A stretch of 64,000 nucleotides of DNA from Alphaproteobacteria bacterium. Lineage in GTDB: Bacteria; Pseudomonadota; Alphaproteobacteria; Rhizobiales; Rhizobiaceae. The translations under genes were made by a program, and so were the position numbers. The DNA is taken from assembly GCA_016861165.1 (NCBI GenBank), contig BOKV01000017.1:1-64000 (forward strand). Reading direction: 5' to 3'. Positions 57,255 through 64,000 of the stretch are shown here, piece after piece (position 1 is the stretch's first letter; each line of letters begins with the position of its first letter). The notes below the pieces were generated by a model. That model saw only the letters and a program-made list of their open reading frames with translations, was not told the origin of the DNA and searched no databases.

Positions 57255-58257
57255 GCGCCTTGATCAGCCCGGACTTGCGGGTCGCCCATACCGGGATGTT
57301 GGCCACCGCGCCGGCAAGCGTGGTGCGATGCGTGATCAGCCGGCCGACGGGGACATGGCCCTCGCGGATGGCGGCCATGACCTCGGCGAAATCGTGCGAG
57401 GTCGCATTGCGGCTGCCGTAGAGCGTCATTTCCTTGCGATGGAAATCCGGGTCCATGAAGGTGATCGACTCCTTGATGACGCTGACCAGCACATATCTGC
57501 CGCCATGGGCGACCAGATCGAACCCCCGCTCCATGGCGTGCCGGTTGCCGGTGGCATCGAATACGACATCGAAGCTGTCGCCGGAAGATGAATCGGCGAC
57601 GGCCTGGCGGGCATCGCCGGAAAGGTCGATCGCGGTCGCTCCGGCGATCGCTTGCGCCGTCATGGCGCGCTCGGAGTCGCGGTCGAAGATCGCCACTTCC
57701 CCTCCGGCGAGCCGCGCAAAGAGGGCAACGCCAAGGCCGATGGGCCCCGCGCCGACGACGAGCACCCGGTCGCCGCCGCCGACAGCGGCGCGTCGCACCG
57801 CATGGGCGCCGATCGACAGGAACTCCACGGCCGCGCACTCGTCGGCCGTCAAGCCTTGCGCCGGGATGAGGTTGGCCGCCGGAATCGCGATCAGCCCCAT
57901 CATGCCGCCGTCCTGGTGCACGCCCAGCACGGAAATGTTCACGCAGCAATTGGGTCTGGCCGCCCGGCATGCCACACAGTGGCCGCAGGAGAGATACGGA
58001 TTGACCACGCAGACATCGCCCGCCGCCAGATGCGATTCCGGTGGCGCCTCGACGACCTCGACGGCGAGTTCGTGGCCGATGATGCGCGGGTACTGCAGGA
58101 ACGGGTGCTTGCCCTCGAAGATGTGGAAGTCGGTACCGCAGATGCCGATGCGGCGCGGGCGCACCAGCGCCGTGCCGGGTTCGACCCGGGGCACCGGCCG
58201 CCGCTCGATCTGCAGGCGGCCCGGTCGGTGGCAGACAAGAGCGTCCACGAATTGCAC
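57235..58257 (-). CDS. Zinc-dependent alcohol dehydrogenase (L-idonate/sorbitol dehydrogenase-like)
   Basis: The 340-residue MDR enzyme has the catalytic-zinc motif IGICGTDFHIFEG and GHELAVEV, the structural-zinc four-cysteine loop (CGHCVACRAARPNC) and the NAD motif VLVVGAGPIGLGVALFA. It should oxidise a polyol or sugar acid. The start is GTG at 58257. It follows the binding-protein gene after a strong hairpin and overlaps the next gene. Confidence 0.92.
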   Translation of the reverse strand: MQFVDALVCHRPGRLQIERRPVPRVEPGTALVRPRRIGICGTDFHIFEGKHPFLQYPRIIGHELAVEVVEAPPESHLAAGDVCVVNPYLSCGHCVACRAARPNCCVNISVLGVHQDGGMMGLIAIPAANLIPAQGLTADECAAVEFLSIGAHAVRRAAVGGGDRVLVVGAGPIGLGVALFARLAGGEVAIFDRDSERAMTAQAIAGATAIDLSGDARQAVADSSSGDSFDVVFDATGNRHAMERGFDLVAHGGRYVLVSVIKESITFMDPDFHRKEMTLYGSRNATSHDFAEVMAAIREGHVPVGRLITHRTTLAGAVANIPVWATRKSGLIKALVEIDD

Positions 58258-58296
58258 GAGTTTCTGCCGTGATCGTTGGGGTTGCGGTCGAATTCC

Positions 58297-58321
58297 GGGG
58301 CCGGCCGCGCTGGCCGGCCCC
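58297..58321. repeat. Perfect inverted repeat after the sugar-binding protein gene
   Basis: GGGGCCGGCC (58297-58306) and GGCCGGCCCC (58312-58321) pair perfectly around GCGCT, 8 bp past the stop of the binding-protein gene. There is no T tract on the transcribed strand, so it is more likely a message-stabilising or attenuating hairpin than a full stop. Confidence 0.6.
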
Positions 58322-58329
58322 GTTCGCTG

Positions 58330-59244
58330 TCACTTGAACTGCGCCATGTTCTCCTTGGTGACGAGCGCGGCGCCGGAGTCGATCAGCGATTCGACCTTCT
58401 CCCCGCGGATCGCCTTGACGAGCGCATCGACGCCCAGTTCCGCCATCTTGGCGGGGAACTGCGCGACCGTCGCGTCCTCGATGCCAGCCTCCAGCGCCTC
58501 TTCCTCGCCGCAGCAGAAGTCGAAGCCGACCAGCACGATCTTGTCGTTGGCGATGCCGGCGTTCTTGATCGCGCGCGCGGCGCCCGCGGCCGGCGGTCCG
58601 CATGCGGCGTAGATCGCCTTCAGGTCCGGGTTCTTGGTCAGCAGGTCTTCAGCCACGCTGATGCCGAGTTCTTCGGTGCAGTTGGTGGCGCCCCTGCCGA
58701 CGATCGTGACGTTGACGCCGGACAGGCCCTCGAGCATGCCGTTGACCCGGTCGTCGAGCGCCGGCACGCCGGGGACGCCTTCGAGGATGCCGAGCGTGTC
58801 GCCATCCTTCAGCAGGGTCTTCAGATGAGCGCCGGCGATCTTGCCGGCGTTGTAGTTGTCGGTCGTCGCCAGCGCGGTGCGGCCTTGCCAGTCGGGAATG
58901 TTGTTGTCCATGAGAACGACCTTCACGCCCGCCTCGATGGCCTTGTCAAGCGCCGCGGCCACGGTCGGATCAACCGGCGTGATGGCGATGCCCTGCACGC
59001 CCTGGGTGACCATCGACTCGATGAGGGCGATCTGCCCCTCGATGTCGGTGGCCGAGGCGCCCTGGCCATAGATGATCTCCACGCCGCCATTCTTTTCGGC
59101 GTAGGCCTTGGCCGCATTCTCCATGGTGGCGAAGAACGGCACCGGGAACTTGGTAATGAAGCCGATCTTGATGTCTTCCGCCGACGCGGAACCGGCGCCC
59201 GCCAGGGCGAGCGCCATGCCTGCCAACAGCAGTTTCGCTCTCAT
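58330..59244 (-). CDS. Sugar ABC transporter periplasmic binding protein (RbsB/FrcB-like)
   Basis: The 304-residue protein has a signal peptide (LLLAGMALALAGAGSASA), then IKIGFITKFPVPFFATMENA, the family-4 binding-protein opening. The later motifs GIAITPVDPTVAAALDKAI and NAGKIAGAHL are typical of ribose, fructose and related binders. It shares the operon with a single-domain ATPase and a permease. Confidence 0.92.
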   Translation of the reverse strand: MRAKLLLAGMALALAGAGSASAEDIKIGFITKFPVPFFATMENAAKAYAEKNGGVEIIYGQGASATDIEGQIALIESMVTQGVQGIAITPVDPTVAAALDKAIEAGVKVVLMDNNIPDWQGRTALATTDNYNAGKIAGAHLKTLLKDGDTLGILEGVPGVPALDDRVNGMLEGLSGVNVTIVGRGATNCTEELGISVAEDLLTKNPDLKAIYAACGPPAAGAARAIKNAGIANDKIVLVGFDFCCGEEEALEAGIEDATVAQFPAKMAELGVDALVKAIRGEKVESLIDSGAALVTKENMAQFK

Positions 59245-59320
59245 GCTACACCTCCCTTTCCGGATCGCTTCGGGGTGAACCGATCCCTTCGACCGCCGCC
59301 GATGAAGACGGCGAACTCCG

Positions 59321-60082
59321 TCATGCCTCCGCCCCGACGATCATGGAGACCAGCTTCTGCCGGTTGGCGCGGCTGGGCTTCAGTTCGCCTACTTTGCGCC
59401 CTTGGCGCAGCACGACCGCGCGGTCGGCCAGTTCGACCACGTGCTCCATGTTGTGGGTGATGAGGATGATTGCCTTGCCCTCGGCCCTGAGCTGACGGAT
59501 CAGATCGAGGACCTTGCGTGATTCGCGCAGGCCCAGCGCCGCCGTGGGCTCGTCGAGGATGACGACCTTGCGCGCGAACACGGCCGCGCGGGCGACCGCG
59601 ATCGCCTGGCGCTGGCCGCCGGACATCAGCGCCACCGGCGCATCGAAACGCGGCAGCCTGACCTTGAGCCGATCGATGATCTCGGCCGCGTTCTGGTCCA
59701 TGGCGCGGCTGGCGAGGAAGCGCAGGCCGCTCGGCAGCCAGGACGGGAAGGCGATCTCGCGACCGCAGTAGAAGTTCTGTGCCGGCGTGAGATTGTCGAA
59801 CAGCGCGAGGTCCTGATAGACGGTCTCGATGCCGGCGCGGCGCGCGGCGGCCGGCGAGTGAATGGCAACGGGTTCGCCGTCGATGAGGATTTCGCCCTCG
59901 TCGAGTTCATGGACGCCGCTCACGCATTTGATCAGGGTCGACTTGCCGGCGCCGTTGTCGCCGAGCAGGGCCAGCACCTCGCCGGCATTGGCGGTCAGGC
60001 CGACATCCTTGAGCGCGTCGACGGCCCCGAACCGCTTGCGGGCATGGCGCACGGTGAGCACCGGCGTGGTGGCGGCGCTCAT
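59321..60082 (-). CDS. Sugar ABC transporter ATP-binding protein, single domain (FrcA-like)
   Basis: The 253-residue ATPase has Walker A LLGDNGAGKSTLIKCVSG, the signature LMSGGQRQAIAVARA, Walker B VVILDEPTAALG and the switch LITHNMEHV. Unlike RbsA it has only one nucleotide-binding domain, as in FrcA of rhizobia. The ATG overlaps the permease stop (ATGA). The open frame extending to 60508 is not coding. Confidence 0.92.
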   Translation of the reverse strand: MSAATTPVLTVRHARKRFGAVDALKDVGLTANAGEVLALLGDNGAGKSTLIKCVSGVHELDEGEILIDGEPVAIHSPAAARRAGIETVYQDLALFDNLTPAQNFYCGREIAFPSWLPSGLRFLASRAMDQNAAEIIDRLKVRLPRFDAPVALMSGGQRQAIAVARAAVFARKVVILDEPTAALGLRESRKVLDLIRQLRAEGKAIILITHNMEHVVELADRAVVLRQGRKVGELKPSRANRQKLVSMIVGAEA

Positions 60083-61122
60083 CAGCCCTGCCCCGCATGC
60101 ATGCTGCGCGCCCGCGCCTCGAGGTGATTGCGCAGCACGTCGCCCTCCACGGCGATGACGATGATCAGTCCGATGGCGATCATCTGAAAGAAGATGTTGA
60201 CGCCGAGCAGGTTGAGCGCGTTGCGGATGACGCCGATCATGATCGCGCCGATCAGCGCATGGCCGACATGGCCGCGACCGCCGAGGAAGCTGGCGCCGCC
60301 GATAATGACGGCTGCGATGGTGTCGAGTTCGAGCAGGTTGCCGTAGAGCGGCGAACCGGCCTGCGTGCGGCCGGCAAGAACCACGGCGCCGATGCCGGCG
60401 CACAGTCCCGAAATCACATAGGTCGAGACCAGCACGCCGCGCACGGGGATGCCCATCTGCACGGCCGCGTCGGGCTTGCCGCCGACGGCATAGATCCACC
60501 GGCCCCACACCATGGCCTTGGCCAGCACCACGAGCACGGCCGCCACCGCGAACACGACGAAGAAGGAGTTGGGCACGCCGAAGGTCGAGGCTCCGCCGAT
60601 CGTCGCGATCGCCTCCGGCATGCCGCGCATCGTCGTGTGGCCGATCGCGAACTGGAGCGCGAGCCCGCGGCAGATGCTGAGTGTCGCCAGCGTGATGATG
60701 AAGGGATGCGGCAGGCGCCCGAAGACATAGACGATGCCGTTGACGGCGCCGACCGCCGCGCCGGAAAGAACCATCGCCAGCATGACGATGACCGCCGAGT
60801 CGGCCCAGCGATAGGCGAGGCCGCCGATGACGGTGGCCAATGCGAGATTGGCGCCGACCGAAAGATCGATGCCGCGGGTCAGGATCACCAGGTGCTGGCC
60901 CATGGCGACGATGGCGATCACCGCCGTCTGGGCGAGGATGTTGCTGACATTGCCCGGTGACAGGAAATTGGGCGTCACCATGCCGATCGCGAGGATGAGC
61001 ACGATGAGGATCAGCAGCGGGCCGACACTGAGCAGCCGCAGGCCAAGCCTGACGGCCGACAGCGTCGTGTCGTGCCTGCCCGCCCCCTGGGGGCCGGAAG
61101 CAATATCCGATTGCTGGTCCAT
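60082..61122 (-). CDS. Sugar ABC transporter permease (RbsC/FrcC-like)
   Basis: The 346-residue permease has about nine hydrophobic segments and the BPD_transp_2 motifs GIDLSVGANLALATVIGG, GAAVGAVNGIVYVFGRLP and FLGGRGHVGHALIGAIMIG. It is the first gene of a five-gene operon (permease, ATPase, binding protein, two dehydrogenases), with ATG 61122 behind GGGGAGGGG. It is divergent from the GntR regulator. Confidence 0.93.
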   Translation of the reverse strand: MDQQSDIASGPQGAGRHDTTLSAVRLGLRLLSVGPLLILIVLILAIGMVTPNFLSPGNVSNILAQTAVIAIVAMGQHLVILTRGIDLSVGANLALATVIGGLAYRWADSAVIVMLAMVLSGAAVGAVNGIVYVFGRLPHPFIITLATLSICRGLALQFAIGHTTMRGMPEAIATIGGASTFGVPNSFFVVFAVAAVLVVLAKAMVWGRWIYAVGGKPDAAVQMGIPVRGVLVSTYVISGLCAGIGAVVLAGRTQAGSPLYGNLLELDTIAAVIIGGASFLGGRGHVGHALIGAIMIGVIRNALNLLGVNIFFQMIAIGLIIVIAVEGDVLRNHLEARARSMHAGQG

Positions 61123-61163
61123 CCCCTCCCCAATATGCTCACGGATGCCGCGATCTGTCTCTT

Positions 61164-61179
61164 ATTGGTAAAAACCAAT
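61164..61179. promoter_or_regulatory. GntR/FCD-type operator
   Basis: ATTGGT-AAAA-ACCAAT is a perfect inverted repeat with 6-bp arms in the 125-bp gap between the permease gene and the divergent GntR gene. It has the TGGT-ACCA form of FadR-subfamily sites, so it is a good candidate operator for the regulator and for the sugar operon. The AT-rich stretch to its right (61196-61216) may hold the promoter. Confidence 0.6.
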
Positions 61180-61247
61180 GCGGCAGCCATCGTCAATTTG
61201 TTTTTTATCGATTAAAATGCACAGATGATCGACTGGGGCTCACAACC

Positions 61248-62189
61248 ATGAAAACGGACACGGTGTTCAAGCGGGCCTTCAACGACGCCCTCGATCTGGT
61301 CTCCGACCTGGCCGACGGCGAACAGCTGCCATCCGAGAACCGGCTCAGCGCGCGGCTCGGCGTCAGCCGCACCACCGTGCGCAAGGTCATCGCGACACTG
61401 GCCGGCCGGGGCATCGTCGACGGCGGCGGCCGCCACCGCGTCGTCCGCTCCGGCGGCAAGCAGGTCCGGCGATTTCCCGAGGCCGAGACCGTGCCCATGG
61501 GCGAGCAGGTCGAGCGGCGCTTCATGGAATGGATGCTGCGTGACAATGCGCGGCCGGGCATGACCATCAACGAACTGGAGCTGGCCCGCCAGTTCGGTGT
61601 CGCCACCACCGGCATCCGCGAGTTCCTGAACCGCTTCCAGCACTACGGCCTCATCGAGAAACGGCCGAATGCGGGATGGGTGTTCAAGGGCTTCACCACC
61701 AGCTTCGCCCTGGAACTGTTCGAGATCCGTGAGATGTTCGAGTTGCGCTCGGCGCGGGCGTTCGCGGCGCTGCCGGCCGGCTCGCCGCTGTGGCAGCGCA
61801 TCGAGGCGTTGCGCCAGGAGCACGTCGCCCTGCTCGGCGAGATCGAGAGCCGCTATCACGACTTCTCCGACCTCGACAGCCGGTTTCACCGCCTGATCAA
61901 CTCGGCCGCCCCCAACCGCTTCATCGACGATTTCTACGACATCATCACCATGATCTTCCACTACCACTACCAGTGGAACAAGCACGACGAACGGCAGCGC
62001 AACGAGGTGGCGATCCGCGAGCACCTGACCTATATCGACGCGCTGCTCGGCCGCAACGTGACGATCGTCGAACTGGCATGCCGGGCGCACCTCGCCTCGG
62101 CCCGGGACACGCTGATCAAGTCAACGTCGGGCCAGGATGCCGGGCCGGGCGCGGTTGCGCCGGGCGTCGCGACCGGCAACGCGGATTGA
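61248..62189 (+). CDS. GntR-family regulator with apparently two winged-helix domains and an FCD domain
   Basis: The 313-residue protein has one GntR-like winged helix (residues about 5-66; LPSENRLSARLGVSRTTVRK, then GRGIVDGG). A second winged-helix-like region follows (about 83-150; TINELELARQFGVATTGIRE, then YGLIEKRPNAGWVF). After it comes a helical FCD-like domain (about 155-285; FALELFEIREMFELRSARAF). Usual FCD regulators have one winged helix and about 230 residues. It probably represses the divergent sugar operon. It ends 6 bp before the convergent permease stop. Confidence 0.88.
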   Translation: MKTDTVFKRAFNDALDLVSDLADGEQLPSENRLSARLGVSRTTVRKVIATLAGRGIVDGGGRHRVVRSGGKQVRRFPEAETVPMGEQVERRFMEWMLRDNARPGMTINELELARQFGVATTGIREFLNRFQHYGLIEKRPNAGWVFKGFTTSFALELFEIREMFELRSARAFAALPAGSPLWQRIEALRQEHVALLGEIESRYHDFSDLDSRFHRLINSAAPNRFIDDFYDIITMIFHYHYQWNKHDERQRNEVAIREHLTYIDALLGRNVTIVELACRAHLASARDTLIKSTSGQDAGPGAVAPGVATGNAD

Positions 62190-62195
62190 GCCCCG

Positions 62196-63152
62196 TCAGC
62201 TCCGCCTCGCCGCGATGGCGAGCGCGATCACGATGATCGCCCCCTTGGCGATGAGCTGGATGTCGATCGGCACGTTCAGGATGTTCATGCCGTTGTTGAC
62301 GATGCCGAGGAAGAACACGCCGAGCAGCGTGCGCGCCACCGAGCCGTTGCCGCCCATGATGCTGGTGCCGCCGAGAACGACGGCGGCGATCACGTCCAGT
62401 TCGGTGCCGAACGGCCCGTAGGTGGCAAGCGCGGTGTGCACCTGCGAGGACTGGATGATGCCGGCGAGCGCCGCCCCGAAGCCCGAGATCGCGTAGACCA
62501 GCGTCTTGGTGATCCGCGTGCGATGGCCGCTCAGATGGGCCGCGCGTTCGTTGTCGCCGATCGCCGTGACCAGCAGGCCGAGCGGCGTGCGCCGCTGGAC
62601 GAAGATCATCACCGCCGCCACCAGCGCGAAGATGTAGATGGAGAACGGCAGCCCGAACAGGCTGCCGGCGCCGATGAAGGAATAGGCCGGCTCGTTGCGG
62701 ATCAGGTGCTGCTCGGGGCCGCCGAGGATCAGCGCCGAGCCGCGCACGATGCTCAGCGTGGCGAGCGTCACGATGATCGGCGGCAATTGCAGGAACGCGA
62801 TCACCAGGCCGTTGAAGGTTCCGATAAGGACGCCGACGGCAAGCCCGGCGAGGATGACGACCGCCAGCGGCAGGTCGGCCTGCAGGCAGTAGAACGAGAC
62901 CAGGCCGGCGATGGCGAGCACCGGCCCGACCGAGAGGTCGACGCCCCCGGTCATGATGACGAAGGTCATGCAGGTGGCCATGATGCCGATCAGCGCCACC
63001 TGCCGCACGATGCCGATCAGGTTGTCGGGCGTCAGGAAGGCGGGCTGGGCGATGGCGAAGACGACCACGATCGCCGCCATCGCCAGCGGCAGGGCGTTGG
63101 CGGCCACGCGCTGGGCGATCTGCGGTGAACGCGTGCCGTTGATCGTGCTCAT
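62196..63152 (-). CDS. Sugar ABC transporter permease (second system)
   Basis: The 318-residue BPD_transp_2 permease has GGVDLSVGPVLAIAGLVSFY, GTFNGLVIAFLQLPPIIVTL and GGTSIMGGNGSVARTLLGVF. It is distinct from the permease at 60082. It overlaps the end of the ATPase gene by 4 bases (ATGA), so both belong to one operon entering from the right. Confidence 0.92.
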   Translation of the reverse strand: MSTINGTRSPQIAQRVAANALPLAMAAIVVVFAIAQPAFLTPDNLIGIVRQVALIGIMATCMTFVIMTGGVDLSVGPVLAIAGLVSFYCLQADLPLAVVILAGLAVGVLIGTFNGLVIAFLQLPPIIVTLATLSIVRGSALILGGPEQHLIRNEPAYSFIGAGSLFGLPFSIYIFALVAAVMIFVQRRTPLGLLVTAIGDNERAAHLSGHRTRITKTLVYAISGFGAALAGIIQSSQVHTALATYGPFGTELDVIAAVVLGGTSIMGGNGSVARTLLGVFFLGIVNNGMNILNVPIDIQLIAKGAIIVIALAIAARRS

Positions 63153-64000
63153 GCCGCCGCGCCGCCGATTTCGCGGACGATGTCCTGCAGTCGGCAGTCG
63201 TCGGCATCGTGGATGCGGACCAGGCGTCCGGCCACCATCACGCCGATGCGGTCGGCGATCGTGAACACTTCCTCAAGGTCGGAGGAGACGACGAGGATGG
63301 CAGCGCCGCGTTCGCGCTCGCGCCGCAGGATCCGGTAGATCTCCGCCTTGGCGCCGACATCGACGCCGACGGTCGGCTCGTCGAGAATTAGTATGCGCGG
63401 GGCGCGATTGAGCCATTTGCCGACCAGCACCTTCTGCTGGTTTCCGCCCGACAGCAGCTTGACCGGCCGCGAGCCGTCGGGAGGCTGGATCGACAGGCTC
63501 GCGATCGCCTGCCTTGCCGCCTCGCTCATGCGCCTGCGCTGCAGCATGAGGCCGCGGTGGAACCGGTCGAGCGTCGCCATCGCCAGGTTCTCGGTCATCG
63601 TCATGTCGAGCATCAGCCCCTCGCGGTGGCGATCCTCGGGCACGAAGCCCACTCCCGCGGCGATCGCACCGGTCGGCGAGGCGAAAGCCGCCGTTCGGCC
63701 GTCGATCTGCAGCGTGCCGCCGTCAAACCGGTCGCAGCCGAACAGCGTGCGCAACAGTTCGGTGCGCTTGGAACCGATCAGCCCGGTGATGCACAAGATC
63801 TCGCCGGCATGGAGGTCGAAGCTGACCTCGGTGAACACGCCGCGCTTGGTCAGGTCGCGGGCACTCATGCGGATTTCGCCGGTGCCGCGCGGATGGCGCT
63901 TCTCGTGAGCGGCCTCGGCCGACTCGCGGGCGAGCTTCTCGCCCACCATGAGATGGACGACACGCGGCCGGTCGATGTCGGCGACCGCGCTTTCGGCGAT
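63149..64000 (-). CDS. Sugar ABC transporter ATP-binding protein, RbsA-like, 5' part beyond the window
   Basis: Only the C-terminal part (about 284 residues) is in the window. The frame stays open through the right edge (it continues IAESAVADIDRPRVVHLMVGE before the apparent ATG at 63949, which is therefore internal). It holds the end of the first nucleotide-binding domain and the whole second one: degenerate Walker A ITGLIGSKRTELLRTLFG, GVGFVPEDRHREGLML, the signature LLSGGNQQKVLVGKWL, and Walker B ILILDEPTVGVDVGAK. The double-domain design is that of RbsA/MglA/XylG. Confidence 0.93.
   Translation of the reverse strand: MAESAVADIDRPRVVHLMVGEKLARESAEAAHEKRHPRGTGEIRMSARDLTKRGVFTEVSFDLHAGEILCITGLIGSKRTELLRTLFGCDRFDGGTLQIDGRTAAFASPTGAIAAGVGFVPEDRHREGLMLDMTMTENLAMATLDRFHRGLMLQRRRMSEAARQAIASLSIQPPDGSRPVKLLSGGNQQKVLVGKWLNRAPRILILDEPTVGVDVGAKAEIYRILRRERERGAAILVVSSDLEEVFTIADRIGVMVAGRLVRIHDADDCRLQDIVREIGGAAA

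Overview
The window is high-GC, densely coded DNA from an alphaproteobacterium, most likely of the Hyphomicrobiales (rhizobial relatives). The evidence is a complete alpha-glucoside (agl) operon of the rhizobial type, a PodJ-like polar organiser, an alphaproteobacterial TIGR02186 membrane protein beside a TauE/SafE exporter, and many GTG/TTG starts. No rRNA or tRNA gene was recognised. The assignment is inferred from gene content only.

Left edge (1-3186): a broken defence locus. The 3' part of an IS256-family transposase abuts a type I-E cas3 that has lost its N-terminus. The cas3 frame then runs without a break into a 10-repeat I-E CRISPR array. The rest of cas3, every other cas gene and the leader are absent, which points to one deletion joining cas3 to the first repeat. 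Spacers 1 and 5 are duplicates. A 369-bp gene-free stretch with a long hairpin follows.

3187-10846: a six-gene beta-oxidation operon on the minus strand (two acyl-CoA dehydrogenases, DUF1330, GST, thiolase, FadJ-like multifunctional protein), preceded by a MerR-type promoter with a 19-bp spacer. 11016-16846 (plus): a podJ-like gene, a TauE/SafE exporter, a TIGR02186 protein and a DUF3429 protein. 16851-23543: a ligase-associated DNA-repair island (PdeM, Lhr-like helicase, beta-CASP exonuclease, ATP-dependent ligase) with an RNase T2 gene in the middle and a LexA-like site between the divergent halves. 23658-30609 (plus): a GGDEF-EAL protein, a glutamine amidotransferase, an enoyl-CoA hydratase, an acyl-CoA synthetase, a CoA-binding protein and MetY.

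30622-37631: polyamine uptake (potFGHI, minus) back to back with gamma-glutamylputrescine-type catabolism (puuA/puuB-like, plus). 37735-44684: a stand-alone TadG-like protein, a response regulator-EAL protein divergent from a hybrid histidine kinase, and an MFS transporter. 44743-52922: aglK-A-G-F-E (minus) divergent from the LacI-type regulator aglR, with two operator-like palindromes between them. 53178-55754: an autotransporter-like surface protein with DUF11-type repeats. 55770-64000: polyol/sugar genes, with two oxidoreductases and an ABC transporter under a divergent GntR regulator that appears to carry two winged-helix domains, then a second ABC system running off the right edge.

A recurring feature is a perfect GC-rich inverted repeat just downstream of each of the three periplasmic binding-protein genes, placed where it could set higher expression of the binding protein than of its neighbours.
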